Positions 33,863 through 43,910 are shown, numbered from the stretch's first letter. The stretch is DNA of 64,000 bases from Streptomyces sp. NBC_00483 (GCF_036013745.1 NZ_CP107880.1:3782001-3846000), one strand, 5' to 3'. Numbers and translations are program-made. Notes: generated from the sequence alone by a model not told the origin.

Positions 33863-36800
33863 ATGACTCGGCCTGCGGTGTCCGACTGGGAAGATGTCTT
33901 CGGATTCTCGGACGACCCGACCCCGGGCGATGCGGACATGCTCGGCGATCTCGCCCGCCAGTACCGTTCCGTCGCTGACAACGCGGGCGATGCCCTGCCG
34001 TTGGTTTCCGGTCTGGAGAACAACCAGACCGGCGAGGGCAAGACGATGGACAAGCTCCGGGAAAAGCTGGGCGACCTGGCCAACCAGGTGCGAAAACTGC
34101 ACAGTTCGTACGACCAGGCCGCCGGCGCCCTGGACACGTACGTGCACTCGCTGCGCGATCAGCAGCACAATGCCGACAACGCCCTGGAGAAGGGCCGCGA
34201 GGCCAAGGAACGCCTTGAGTCCGCCACCGACGTGGTGCGGGCTGCCGGTGCCGACATCAGTCACCTCGACGGGGTGAAGCATCCGCCGGACGACAAGGCG
34301 GCACGGGCCAGCACTCGGCGCGCCCTGGACGAGGCGCACAGCAAGCAGTCCGGCGCGCAGGCCCAGGCCGATGACGCGCAGGCCGATCTCGACGCGGCCC
34401 GCATGCTCGCCGAGGACGCACGCCAAGTGCGCGAGGAGGACGCCTCCGTAGCCGCGCAGAAGCTGGACGACGCGCGGGACGAGTCCGTCGCCGGCTACAG
34501 CCTCTGGGACAAGATCAAGAAGGCGTTCAGCAAGGCCCTCGCCATCATCAGCGCCGTACTGGGCGTGCTCGCGCTGCTGATTCCCGGGCTTCAGGGGCTG
34601 GGCATCGCGCTCACGATCGGCGCCGTCGTGGCCGGCGCGGCATCACTGGGCATCAATATGTCGATCATGGCGGAGACCGGCGACTGGAACATCGGCGAGA
34701 TCATCCTCGGCGTCGTGGGCCTGGTCGCGGGCGGCGGTGCGCTGCTCAAGGGACTTGGAGGGATCGGTTCGGCCCTCAAGGGCGTCAAGACCGTCCCGAT
34801 CAAGACGGCCAACACCCGCTTCGTCGGCCGTGGTCTGGGCAGCCGTACCTGCAAGACCGACCCGGTCGATGTGGCCAGCGGTGAGATGGTGCTGCCGCAG
34901 ACCGATCTGTCGCTGCCCGGCGTGCTGCCGCTGGCGATCTCCCGTACGCATCTGTCGACGTACCGCTACGGCCAGTTCTTCGGCCCGTCCTGGGCCTCCA
35001 CCCTCGACGAACGCCTGGAGATCGACGACCGCGGACGGGTCTCATGGGCCCGCGAGGACGGCTCGATCCTCACCTACCCGAGCCTCCCCGCCTCCGACAC
35101 CGACGAGCCGGTGTGGCCCGAGGAAGGCGACCGCCTTCCCCTGACCTGCGCGGGAACGGACGACGCCACGGGCCGGGTCACCTACCGCGTCGCCGACCCC
35201 CACTCGGGTCTCGTCCAGACCTTCGCGGATCACCCAGACGACGAGAACGGCCACTACTGGCTGACCCGTTGGCACGACCGCAACGACAACAACGTCACCA
35301 TCGCCCGGCTTGAGGACGGCACCCCCACCGAACTGGCCCACTCCAGCGGCTACCGCGTCCAGGCCCACTGCATCGCCGGCCTGATCACCGGCCTCTCGGT
35401 CTCCACGCCCGAGGGCCCCGTCGAGGTCATGTCCTACGAGCACGACGCGGACGGCAACCTCTCCCACGTCGTCAACTCCTCGCGCAAGGCGCTGGTGTTC
35501 GGCTACGACGACCAGTCCCGCATCACCTCCTGGACCGACCGCAACGGCTCCGTCTACCGGTACGTCTACGACGACGCCGACCGCGTCACCGAGACCATCG
35601 GCCCCGAGGGGTACCTCTCCTCCCGCTGGTCCTACGACCCCGTCGGGAATCGCACCCACTACACCGACGCCTGCGGCGCCACGACCGTCTACCAGCTCAA
35701 CGACCACCACCAAGTCGTCGGTGAGACGGACCCCCTGGGCCACACCACCACCTCCGAGTGGGACCGCTACGACAACCTGCTGGCCCGCACCGACGCCCTC
35801 GGCCACACCACTCGCTACGAATACGACCGGGCGCACAACTCCACGGTCGTCGAGCTCCCGGACGGCAGCAGGTCCTCGGCGACGTACAACGAGTTGAACC
35901 TGCCGCTCGCCTCGACCGGCCACGACGGGACGACGTGGACGTGCGAGTACGACGAGCGGGGCAACCCCACCGTCATGACCGGGCCGAACGGCGCCGCCCT
36001 TCGGTTCACCCATGACCGTGCGGGTGCCATCGCGACCGCGATCGACGCCGCGGGCGCCGCGGCCGCGTACGAGAACGACGGCGCCGGCCTGCCCCTCTCC
36101 GTGACCGACGCCTCCGGCGGAACCGCCCTGATCGAACGCGACGCGTTCGGTCGTCCCGTCACCCTCACCGACCCGCTGGGCGCGGTCACCCGCACCGTGT
36201 GGACCGTCGAGGGCCGCGTAGCGGAACGCACCGGTCCCGACGGCCGCACCGAACGTCTCACCTGGGACGGCGAGGGCAACTGCCTCACGCGCACCGACGC
36301 CGCGGGCAACACCGCCCGTTTCGCGTACACGCACTTCGACCGGCTCGCGGCCCGTACCGAGCCCGACGGCGCCCGGTGCACCTTCGCCTACGACGCCCAG
36401 CTCCGCCTCACCCGGGTCACCAACCCGCAGGGCCTGGAGTGGGACTACGTCTACGACAGCGCCGGCAACCTCACCAAGGAAACCGACTTCGACAACCGCG
36501 AGATCCGTTACGCCCACGACGCGTTGGGCCGGGTCACTGCGCGCACGACGCCGCTGGGCCAGGAGATCGGCTACACGTACAACGAGCTCAGCCAGCTGAC
36601 GGCCAAGGACGCGGCCGGGGTGCGGACCGAGTACACCTACGATGCGGCGGGCGCGCTGGTCCGCGCGGCCTCCCCTATGTCCACGCTCGCCTTCGAGCGG
36701 GACATCACGGGCAACCCGCTGTCGGAGACGGTCGACGGCCGCACCACCCGCTACACCTACGACATCATGGGGCGCCGCACCTCCCGCACCACTCCCACCG

Positions 36801-37940
36801 GCGCGTACACCGAACTCGCCTACGACGGGGCGGGCAACCGCAGCTCCCTGGCCGCCGACGGCCACCGGATGGAGTTCGCGCACGACCTCCTCGGCCACGA
36901 GCTCGTCCGCTCCCTGGGCGCCGCCGCATCGCCGGTCGCCCTGACCACGGCCTGGGACCCGGCAGGGCGCCCCGTCGCACAGCGGGTGGCCGCCCCGGGC
37001 GGGGACGTCCGGTCCCGCACCTACGCGTACCGGGCGGACGACTACGTCACCTCCGTCACCGACGAGGTGACGGGGACCAGCCGACGGATGGAACTGGACC
37101 CGGCGGGCCGCCCGTTGACGGTCACCGCCGATGGCTGGACCGAGTCCTACGCCTACGACCGGGCGGGCAACCAGACCGAGGCCGACTGGCCCGACAAGGC
37201 GCACCGCACCGACGCCCGGGGCCCCCGCACCTACACCGAGACCCGGCTGCTCTCCGCCGGCGCGGTCCGCTACGAGTACGACGACGCCGGCCGCATGGTG
37301 CTGCGGCAGAAGCGCCGCCTGTCGAAGAAGCCCGACACCTGGCGCTACGAGTGGGACGCCGAGGACCACCTCGTCGCCTGCGTCACCCCCGACGGCATCC
37401 GCTGGCACTACACGTACGACCCGATGGGGCGCCGGACCGCCAAGTACCGTATGGCGGAGGACGGTTCGGTTGCCGAGGCGGTGTACTTCACCTGGGACGA
37501 GACGCGTCTCGCCGAGCAGCGGGACAGCACCACCGGCGTCATCCTCACCTGGGACCACGACGGCCACCGCCCGCTCACGCAGCTGGAGCGGAAGCCGAGG
37601 AGCCAGGACGAGTTCGACTCCCGCTTCTTCGCCATCGTCACCGACCTCGTCGGCACCCCCACCGAACTCGTCGACGAGCAGGGCGGCATCGCCTGGCGCT
37701 CCCGCGCCACCCTGTGGGGCGTCACCACACGCAACCGGGACGCGATCGCCCACACACCGCTGCGTTTCCCTGGACAGTACGAGGACCCCGAGACGGGGCT
37801 GCACTACAACTACTTCCGGCACTACGACCCGGAGACCGCCCGCTACACGACGCCGGACCCGCTGGGCCTGGAGCCCGCTCCCAACCCCCGCGCCTATCCG
37901 CACAACCCCAACACCTGGTTCGACGCCCTCGGACTCGCGC
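33863..37940 (+). repeat. Rhs core, copy 2
   Basis: The second copy of the Rhs core. The two copies give long stretches of identical DNA (for example around 30120-30260 versus 34860-35000), enough for homologous recombination and exchange of the C-terminal toxin tips. Confidence 0.85.
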
Positions 37941-38353
37941 CGTGCGACGAACTGGAGTCCCTGGCCACCGACGTGAACAAGGTGCTGTCCAGGCGTGGCC
38001 AGTCGGGCCAGACGGTCGCCGCGGTCCGTGACAGGACCGGTGACATCTGGGTGGGCGGAACGAGCAAGGCGAAGCTGACTCCCGCGCAGCGGGACCTCGT
38101 CGAGGCCCGCGGAGCCAAGTTCCTCCCCAACGACCAGTACATTCCGCCGAGGATGCTGGCCGGCCACGCGGAGGAGAACCTGCTGGAATTCCTCGACAGG
38201 ATCGGGCGGGTGCCCACGCACGGCGCGGCCAGCCGCAGTGTGTGCGAGGACATCTGCGAGCCTCTCATCACGGGATTCGGAGGCCGCGTGGAGGGACCCA
38301 TTCACGTGCGGGACGCCGGCACCAAGGTCCGGCACTTCGTATTCCCAGGTTGA
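33863..38353 (+). CDS. Rhs-repeat polymorphic toxin 2 with deaminase-like C-terminus
   Basis: 1496 aa, built like Rhs 1: helical T7SS-type N-terminus (SDWEDVFGFSDD), hydrophobic pair, DUF6531-like segment, YD repeats, and the core end FRHYDPETARYTTPDPLGLEPA. The last 130 residues differ: TVAAVRDRTGDIWVGGTS, then AGHAEENLLEF (His about 1435, Glu about 1437) and SRSVCEDICEPL (Cys about 1461 and 1465). H-A-E plus paired Cys is the zinc site of the deaminase superfamily, so a nucleic-acid or nucleotide deaminase toxin is likely. The Cys spacing is C-x3-C, not the usual C-x2-C. ATG 33863 aligns with the start of Rhs 1; 33857 is possible. Confidence 0.9.
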   Translation: MTRPAVSDWEDVFGFSDDPTPGDADMLGDLARQYRSVADNAGDALPLVSGLENNQTGEGKTMDKLREKLGDLANQVRKLHSSYDQAAGALDTYVHSLRDQQHNADNALEKGREAKERLESATDVVRAAGADISHLDGVKHPPDDKAARASTRRALDEAHSKQSGAQAQADDAQADLDAARMLAEDARQVREEDASVAAQKLDDARDESVAGYSLWDKIKKAFSKALAIISAVLGVLALLIPGLQGLGIALTIGAVVAGAASLGINMSIMAETGDWNIGEIILGVVGLVAGGGALLKGLGGIGSALKGVKTVPIKTANTRFVGRGLGSRTCKTDPVDVASGEMVLPQTDLSLPGVLPLAISRTHLSTYRYGQFFGPSWASTLDERLEIDDRGRVSWAREDGSILTYPSLPASDTDEPVWPEEGDRLPLTCAGTDDATGRVTYRVADPHSGLVQTFADHPDDENGHYWLTRWHDRNDNNVTIARLEDGTPTELAHSSGYRVQAHCIAGLITGLSVSTPEGPVEVMSYEHDADGNLSHVVNSSRKALVFGYDDQSRITSWTDRNGSVYRYVYDDADRVTETIGPEGYLSSRWSYDPVGNRTHYTDACGATTVYQLNDHHQVVGETDPLGHTTTSEWDRYDNLLARTDALGHTTRYEYDRAHNSTVVELPDGSRSSATYNELNLPLASTGHDGTTWTCEYDERGNPTVMTGPNGAALRFTHDRAGAIATAIDAAGAAAAYENDGAGLPLSVTDASGGTALIERDAFGRPVTLTDPLGAVTRTVWTVEGRVAERTGPDGRTERLTWDGEGNCLTRTDAAGNTARFAYTHFDRLAARTEPDGARCTFAYDAQLRLTRVTNPQGLEWDYVYDSAGNLTKETDFDNREIRYAHDALGRVTARTTPLGQEIGYTYNELSQLTAKDAAGVRTEYTYDAAGALVRAASPMSTLAFERDITGNPLSETVDGRTTRYTYDIMGRRTSRTTPTGAYTELAYDGAGNRSSLAADGHRMEFAHDLLGHELVRSLGAAASPVALTTAWDPAGRPVAQRVAAPGGDVRSRTYAYRADDYVTSVTDEVTGTSRRMELDPAGRPLTVTADGWTESYAYDRAGNQTEADWPDKAHRTDARGPRTYTETRLLSAGAVRYEYDDAGRMVLRQKRRLSKKPDTWRYEWDAEDHLVACVTPDGIRWHYTYDPMGRRTAKYRMAEDGSVAEAVYFTWDETRLAEQRDSTTGVILTWDHDGHRPLTQLERKPRSQDEFDSRFFAIVTDLVGTPTELVDEQGGIAWRSRATLWGVTTRNRDAIAHTPLRFPGQYEDPETGLHYNYFRHYDPETARYTTPDPLGLEPAPNPRAYPHNPNTWFDALGLAPCDELESLATDVNKVLSRRGQSGQTVAAVRDRTGDIWVGGTSKAKLTPAQRDLVEARGAKFLPNDQYIPPRMLAGHAEENLLEFLDRIGRVPTHGAASRSVCEDICEPLITGFGGRVEGPIHVRDAGTKVRHFVFPG

Positions 38354-38408
38354 CCACCGCGGGCGCACGGCGGCGCCCGCACCACCCCATCAGGAACGGG
38401 AAGCACAG

Positions 38409-39431
38409 ATGCCCGAGGAGATCGCCCCTCAACTCGTCGGTCGGGAGACCGTCGAAGGAATCACGGAGGCCTGGGGAGAATTCGACGGCCGGCAGTTCCG
38501 GGACGGGACACTGCGACTGGTGACCCGCTCGCCGGAGCTGGTGTCCGTCAGGACCCTGCGTTCGTCCACCGAGCCGCGGCTCTTCTGCGACGACGTCCTC
38601 CACGTCCCGCTGACGGATCTCTACGAGGGCGCCTACGTGACACCGACCGGGGGCGGCATCGCGGCGTCCCGGCAGGACTCGGTGTCGTACCACTCGCGCG
38701 ACGGCGCCGTGGAATGGAGCTTCAGGCACTTCCCCTGGGGCGGTGGCCCGATCGGCAGCGGGGCCTGTGCGGAGACCCCGGACGGGCAGCGGCTGCTCGC
38801 CGTCGTTCCGGGAACTCCGGGAAGCACCGGGGAATATCCGGGTGACCGCTGCGTCCTCCTCGAATCGGCCACCGGGAAGGTGCTCGACGAGGCGCCGCTC
38901 CCGTCGTTCTCCGCCTCCTACACCTTGGACGCGCCCTTCGCCCGGGTCTCGGCCTTCTTCCTGTCCGCGGGGCAGGGCCAGGACAGTGCCCACTCCTGGA
39001 AGGTGGACGTCGCGGACGACCGCCTGCACCTCACGGAACTCGCATCGGGCTTGGCGCGCGTGGCGGCCACGCAGGACGACAGGGTGCTGGTGCAGGATGT
39101 CGGCGGCAGTTGGCTGCAACTGCGCGGTGTCCTCCCCGACGGGACTACGCAGGTCGAGTCCGAGGTGCGCCCGGAAGGCCTGCGGACGGCGGAGGAGTCT
39201 TACATCACGGGCGACTCCGGATTCGTCGACGCGTCCCGCGCCATCGCCGCCGTGGGCGAGGAATGGTGGTCCGAGGAGACCGAGCATTTCCTGCTCGACA
39301 CAGCGGACCTGACCGTTCGTCAGCGGATTCGGTACCCGTTCCCGGACGGCCCGGACGCCAAGGCCCTCGGCGACGGAACGTGGATCACCGTGCACGAGGA
39401 CGAAGTGCAACGGTGGCGGATCGCGCCGTAA
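38409..39431 (+). CDS. Putative immunity protein for the deaminase-like toxin (beta-rich, WD-like)
   Basis: 340 aa from ATG 38409, preceded by GGAACGGGAAG. No signal peptide. The sequence is beta-rich with repeated short motifs (LRLVTRSPELVSVRTL, RDGAVEWSFRHFP, LLAVVPGTPG, CVLLESATGKVL, WITVHEDEVQRWRIAP), reading like a small beta-propeller. It lies 55 nt behind the deaminase-like toxin and is followed by a strong terminator, the usual place for an immunity gene. Binding to the toxin is inferred from position only. The family is not named with confidence. Confidence 0.65.
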   Translation: MPEEIAPQLVGRETVEGITEAWGEFDGRQFRDGTLRLVTRSPELVSVRTLRSSTEPRLFCDDVLHVPLTDLYEGAYVTPTGGGIAASRQDSVSYHSRDGAVEWSFRHFPWGGGPIGSGACAETPDGQRLLAVVPGTPGSTGEYPGDRCVLLESATGKVLDEAPLPSFSASYTLDAPFARVSAFFLSAGQGQDSAHSWKVDVADDRLHLTELASGLARVAATQDDRVLVQDVGGSWLQLRGVLPDGTTQVESEVRPEGLRTAEESYITGDSGFVDASRAIAAVGEEWWSEETEHFLLDTADLTVRQRIRYPFPDGPDAKALGDGTWITVHEDEVQRWRIAP

Positions 39432-39451
39432 CGAACCCGGTTCGCACACCG

Positions 39452-39490
39452 CAGAGGGCCCCCGCCGAACTCATCGGCGGGGGCCCTCTG
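39452..39490. terminator. Bidirectional terminator
   Basis: Perfect 17-bp arms CAGAGGGCCCCCGCCGA (39452-39468) and TCGGCGGGGGCCCTCTG (39474-39490), with a 5-nt loop. It lies between the convergent immunity and EccC genes. Confidence 0.9.
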
Positions 39491-39509
39491 TCGTAGCTGC
39501 CGCAGGACC

Positions 39510-42500
39510 TCAGCCCTCGGCCGCCGGCAACACCGTCTCCGGCACCTGCACCGTCCGCAGCACCCCGTCCCCCAGATGCAGCATCGCTCGCCCGGCGGTG
39601 GGTGCGTTCAGGCGGCTGCGGGGGATCTTGACGCCGATCAGGTCGCCGTCGCTCATGTTCTGCGGCTTCAGGAGGAGGCCGCAGCGGTTGCGGCGGGCCT
39701 CCGTGTGCCAGCCGGAGAAGCCGGAGGAGAGGCGGTCGGTCTGGCCCGCGATCACCAGACCGCGGCCGTTCTCCGCACCGGACTTGGCGATCTGGGTGAG
39801 GACGGGCTCGGCCTTCGTCTTCAGCAGCAGGTCGGCGTCGTCCAGGATCACCACGGCGCCCTTCGGCGCGGACGCGAGCACCTGCTCGAGCGCCATGGGG
39901 TCGATGTCGGACTCCTCGTAGACCGCGAGGACGCCGGGCCGCCCGGCGAGCCGGCGCAGCGGTGACCTGGAGGGCGCGCCGATGACGAGGGGCGCGCCGA
40001 CCGAGAGCAGCGACATCGCCAGCGTCGACAGGACCGTGCTGCGTCCCGAGCGGGCGGGCCCGGAGACCATGAACGTCGGCGTCACGGAGAAGTCGGGGCC
40101 GACCGCGGCGAGTTCGTCGCCGCCGACACCGGACATCGCCCACCGCGGCGACGGCAGCGGGCGCGGAACGTACTGGATCGCCTGCTCCCAGGTGAGCCGG
40201 TCCGGGAGGGTGTCGACCCGGAACGGACGTGTCCCGGCAGGGAGCCCCGCGGACTGTGTCCGGCAGTGTTCGGCGATCTGGTGGAGCGCCCCCGCCTGCG
40301 CCTGGCCCTCCGGGTTGTCCGTGAGGAGCGCGATCTGCACCTCCGCCTTGTCGGCGGCGCGGAAGGCGCGGCCCGGCGGGATCTCGTCCGGCACGTTGCG
40401 CTGGGTGATGCCGATCTGCCCGTACTCGGACTTCTCGTTCAGCTTGAGGACGAGCTTGTCCTCGGTGGAGCCGTTGACCCGGCTGGAGAACAGCGCACGG
40501 TCACCGGTCATCAGCAGGTGGATGCCGACGCTCGCGCCGTCCCGGAGCAGGTTCATGACGGAGGTCAGCAGGTTCCCGGAGTCGTACTCGCCGAGCTGCT
40601 TGTCGAAGACCTCCCAGCGGTCGATGAACAGCACGATGTGCGGCGGGCGTTCGGCCTCCGGCAGCGCGCGGCGGAGCTCCGGCAGGTCGGCGCTGCCGCG
40701 CGCGGCGAGCATTTCCTGGCGGCGGGTCAGCTCCTTGGTGAGGCGGACCAGCAGCCGGGCGACGCGGTCGGGCTGGGTGCGCTGGGTGATGGCACCGCAG
40801 TGCGGCAGACCCTCGATGGGCAGCAGCGCGCCGTTGCCGCAGTCGATGCCGTACATGTGCAGCTTGTCGGCGGAGTGGGCGAGCGCCATGGCACCGGCGA
40901 TGGTGCGCAGCGCCTGCGACCTGCCCTGGCGGGGCGAGCCGACGATGTGCAGGTGGCCGAGGGTCGCCGGATCGATGACCAGCGGCTGCCTGGCCTGCTG
41001 GGCGGGCAGGTCCACGACGCCGTACGGGACGGGCTGGAGGTCGTAGTGCGAGGGGGCGGGGGCCGGGAGGTCGCGGGTGACGAGGACCTCGGGCAGCGGA
41101 GGGAGCCAGGGGCTGTGCTGCCGGGGGATGCCCATCTCCCGGTCGGCCGCGCGGATCGCCGTGACGAGCCCGGTGAGGTCGGTCTCGACCTCGGCGGGCG
41201 CGGCGGCGGCGCGGGGGCGCGCCGGGAGCGGCTCGCCGAGGTGTTCCCAGCCGACCGCCACTGCCCAGGGGGCGGGCAGGGAGATCGTGGAGGCGCCGGG
41301 GCGACGGCCTCCGACGCGTCCGGACTGGAACGGGACGAGGGAGTTCTGGCCGAGGCGGACGTAGGCGCGGCCCGGGTTGCTCTGCGAAATCCCGGCCGCT
41401 TCACCGGAGTTGATGACGTCCTGGCTCTCGCCGGAGTCGGTGACGCGGAGCGCGATGCGCAGGTTGGTGTTGGCGCGGATCTCCGAGGAGACGACGCCGC
41501 TGGGGCGCTGGGTCGCGAGGATCAGGTGGATGCCCAGCGAACGGCCCCGCTGGGCGATGTTGACCAGGCCCTTCACGAAGTCGGGCAGGTCGCGGACCAT
41601 CGAGGCGAACTCGTCGATGACGATGAGGAGTCGGGGCATCGGGTCGCGGCCCGACCCCGGTTCGCGCTCCAGGAGGTCGATGTAGTCCTCGATGTCCTTG
41701 GCCCCCGCCGCGGCGAGGATGTGCTCGCGCCGGGTGAGTTCGGCCGTCAGCGACACCAGGGCCCGCTCGACGAGGTGGGCGTCGAGGTCGGTGACCATGC
41801 CGACGGTGTGCGGCAGGTCCACGCAGTCCTTGAACGCGGAGCCGCCCTTGTAGTCGACCAGTACGAAGGTCATCGCGTCGGGGCGGTTCGCCACGGCGAG
41901 GGACGCGACGATGGTCTGGAGGAGTTCGGACTTGCCGGAACCCGTGGTGCCCGCGACGAGGCCGTGCGGCCCGTCGCGCTTCAGGTCCAGGTGGAACGGG
42001 CCGTCGAGGGAGACACCGACCGCCGCGCGGGTCGAGCGGCCGCCGGCGAGCCAGCGCCCCCGGATGCCGGCGGCCTGCGGCGGGTCGAGGGCGAGGACGT
42101 CGAGCAGCCGCGCGGAGGCGGGCAGCACGGCGGCCTCCTCGTCGCCGCCGCCCGGGTCGCGCAGCGGGCCCATCGCCCGGGCCAGCGAACGGCAGTAGTC
42201 GGCGGAGACCAGGTCGGGCCGGACGCCGGTGACGGTGCCACGGCCGGAGCGGCCCACCCGGATGGTGCCGCCGGGCTCCTCCGCGACGACGGCGAGGCAC
42301 TCCTCGGGCAGCAGCCGCTCCTCGGCGTCGAGGCAGACCGCGCGGACGCCGACGGCCGGGCCCTCGCGCAGGATCTGCGTCACGCCGGGCAGCGAGCGCA
42401 GCCTGCGGGCGCCGTCGAGGACGACGAGCACGTCGGGTCCCGCGGGCTTGCCGCGCCGTTCGGCCGCCGTCGCCGTGGCGCGTTCGGCGATCAGCGCGGT

Positions 42501-43910
42501 GAGTTCGGCGACGCGGAGGGCGCAGCTCTCGGTGCCGTAGCCGATGGAGGCCGGGGTGTCGCCCGACTTCTTGCGGACGTGCGGCAGCCAGCGCAGCCAG
42601 GACCAGCCGTCGCGGCCCTGTTCGCCGGTGGTCAGCAGGTGGATCTGGAGGTCGCGGGGGCTGTGCAGGACGGCGGCCTGGGCGATGGCCCAGCGGGCCA
42701 CGGAGCGCGCGCCGGGCCCCTGGCCCGCGATGCCGAGGACGTGGTGCTCGCGCAGCGGCACCGTCACGGGGACGTCGTAGGCGGTCCACGGGTCCTGGCG
42801 GCGGTGCTCGTCCTTCGTCGGGTCGTGGAGCACGACGTCGGAGTCCATGTCGGCGGTGCCGACGCGCAGTTCGAGGAAGTCGGCGTCGGTGGCGCGGCGC
42901 TCCCAGAGGCGGCGCCGGGGGCCCACGGCGGTGAGGACGACCTCGGCCGGGTCGGGGAAGCCGCGGCGCCGGGCGGTGCGTTCGGCCGTCAGGGCCTCGT
43001 TCGCGTCGCCCTCGATGCGCGCCTTCTTCTCCTCGAACTCGGCGACGCTGTCGGAGTGGGACTGGCGGCCGCTGCGCCGGCTCACCACGTAGTTGCCGAC
43101 GACCACGACCGGGGACAGCAGCCCGAACAGCAGCATCGACGTGCGGTTGAGGACCAGCGCGCCCACGACGGCCATCACGATCGGGGCCGCGGCGGTGATC
43201 CACGGGAGCGGCCGGGCGGCGAGCGGGGCGGGCGGCGACGGCAGGGTGAAGCGGGTGGCGCGCTCGGCGGGGTGCAGCCGCGGCGGCCGGTTGTAGTCCC
43301 AGCCGGTGCCGTCCTCGGACGCTTGCACGGCGGCGTCCGGCTTCTGCGGGAGCGCGAGCTCCAACAGGGCGCCGCCGACGAGAAGTTGCGCGCCGACGGG
43401 CCAGGCCACCGCCTCGGTGACCTTCTCGCGGTCCAGCTGGAGCGAGCCGTCGCCCGGCACGGACGCGTCGGGCGCGATCCGGCAGCGTCCGCCGGGGCCG
43501 ACCGTGAGCACGGCGGACGGCAGGTCGGGGACGGCGCGCAGGACCTGGGCGGAGCCGTCGTGGCCGAGGCCGATCCGGTACTCCCCCATGTCGATCCGGT
43601 GCACGGCGCCCGCTCCGGGACCGCCGACCGCACGGACCTCCACCAGGCCGTCCGGTTCGGCGGCCGCGGTGCCGGCCGGGCGGCCCAGGCCCACGATGGA
43701 GGCGTGTTGGAGCGGCGCGTCCCGCAGCCGCAGGTCCCCGGGCAGCAGCCGGTCGTCGGCGTACAGGCCGAGGCCCTCCGGGGGCCGGTGGACGCCTCCC
43801 GCCCCGGCCAGCGCCTCCGCGACAGCGCTCATGGGCGTGTCGGGGTCGGCGTCGAGGTGGACGTCGAACGCGTCACCACCCGCCTCGACCACGGTCAACA
43901 TCAACGACAC
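39510..43910 (-). CDS. eccC: Type VII secretion ATPase, FHA-containing EccC/EssC type
   Basis: 1466 aa. The N-terminus (MLTVVEAGGDAFDVHLDADPDTP) leads to an FHA-like region (YRIGLGHDGSAQVLRAVPDLPSAV), then two helices (ITAAAPIVMAVVGALVL, MLLFGLLSPVVVVGNYVVS). Three FtsK/SpoIIIE modules follow: the first with Walker A GTTGSGKSELLQ and Walker B LLIVIDEFASM; the second with GSPRQGRSQALR; the third with GPARSGRSTVL. This is the motor that drives type VII export, here of the Esx-like and Rhs proteins. The N-terminal FHA part plus two helices resembles EssC of Firmicutes more than mycobacterial EccCa/b. GTG 43910 was chosen for GGAGG 8 nt upstream. Confidence 0.92.
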   Translation of the reverse strand: MSLMLTVVEAGGDAFDVHLDADPDTPMSAVAEALAGAGGVHRPPEGLGLYADDRLLPGDLRLRDAPLQHASIVGLGRPAGTAAAEPDGLVEVRAVGGPGAGAVHRIDMGEYRIGLGHDGSAQVLRAVPDLPSAVLTVGPGGRCRIAPDASVPGDGSLQLDREKVTEAVAWPVGAQLLVGGALLELALPQKPDAAVQASEDGTGWDYNRPPRLHPAERATRFTLPSPPAPLAARPLPWITAAAPIVMAVVGALVLNRTSMLLFGLLSPVVVVGNYVVSRRSGRQSHSDSVAEFEEKKARIEGDANEALTAERTARRRGFPDPAEVVLTAVGPRRRLWERRATDADFLELRVGTADMDSDVVLHDPTKDEHRRQDPWTAYDVPVTVPLREHHVLGIAGQGPGARSVARWAIAQAAVLHSPRDLQIHLLTTGEQGRDGWSWLRWLPHVRKKSGDTPASIGYGTESCALRVAELTALIAERATATAAERRGKPAGPDVLVVLDGARRLRSLPGVTQILREGPAVGVRAVCLDAEERLLPEECLAVVAEEPGGTIRVGRSGRGTVTGVRPDLVSADYCRSLARAMGPLRDPGGGDEEAAVLPASARLLDVLALDPPQAAGIRGRWLAGGRSTRAAVGVSLDGPFHLDLKRDGPHGLVAGTTGSGKSELLQTIVASLAVANRPDAMTFVLVDYKGGSAFKDCVDLPHTVGMVTDLDAHLVERALVSLTAELTRREHILAAAGAKDIEDYIDLLEREPGSGRDPMPRLLIVIDEFASMVRDLPDFVKGLVNIAQRGRSLGIHLILATQRPSGVVSSEIRANTNLRIALRVTDSGESQDVINSGEAAGISQSNPGRAYVRLGQNSLVPFQSGRVGGRRPGASTISLPAPWAVAVGWEHLGEPLPARPRAAAAPAEVETDLTGLVTAIRAADREMGIPRQHSPWLPPLPEVLVTRDLPAPAPSHYDLQPVPYGVVDLPAQQARQPLVIDPATLGHLHIVGSPRQGRSQALRTIAGAMALAHSADKLHMYGIDCGNGALLPIEGLPHCGAITQRTQPDRVARLLVRLTKELTRRQEMLAARGSADLPELRRALPEAERPPHIVLFIDRWEVFDKQLGEYDSGNLLTSVMNLLRDGASVGIHLLMTGDRALFSSRVNGSTEDKLVLKLNEKSEYGQIGITQRNVPDEIPPGRAFRAADKAEVQIALLTDNPEGQAQAGALHQIAEHCRTQSAGLPAGTRPFRVDTLPDRLTWEQAIQYVPRPLPSPRWAMSGVGGDELAAVGPDFSVTPTFMVSGPARSGRSTVLSTLAMSLLSVGAPLVIGAPSRSPLRRLAGRPGVLAVYEESDIDPMALEQVLASAPKGAVVILDDADLLLKTKAEPVLTQIAKSGAENGRGLVIAGQTDRLSSGFSGWHTEARRNRCGLLLKPQNMSDGDLIGVKIPRSRLNAPTAGRAMLHLGDGVLRTVQVPETVLPAAEG

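Noticed and set aside
29111..38353. Rhs genes as remnants of a single interrupted gene
   Set aside because: Both have complete starts, complete cores and separate C-terminal domains, so they are two genes from a duplication.
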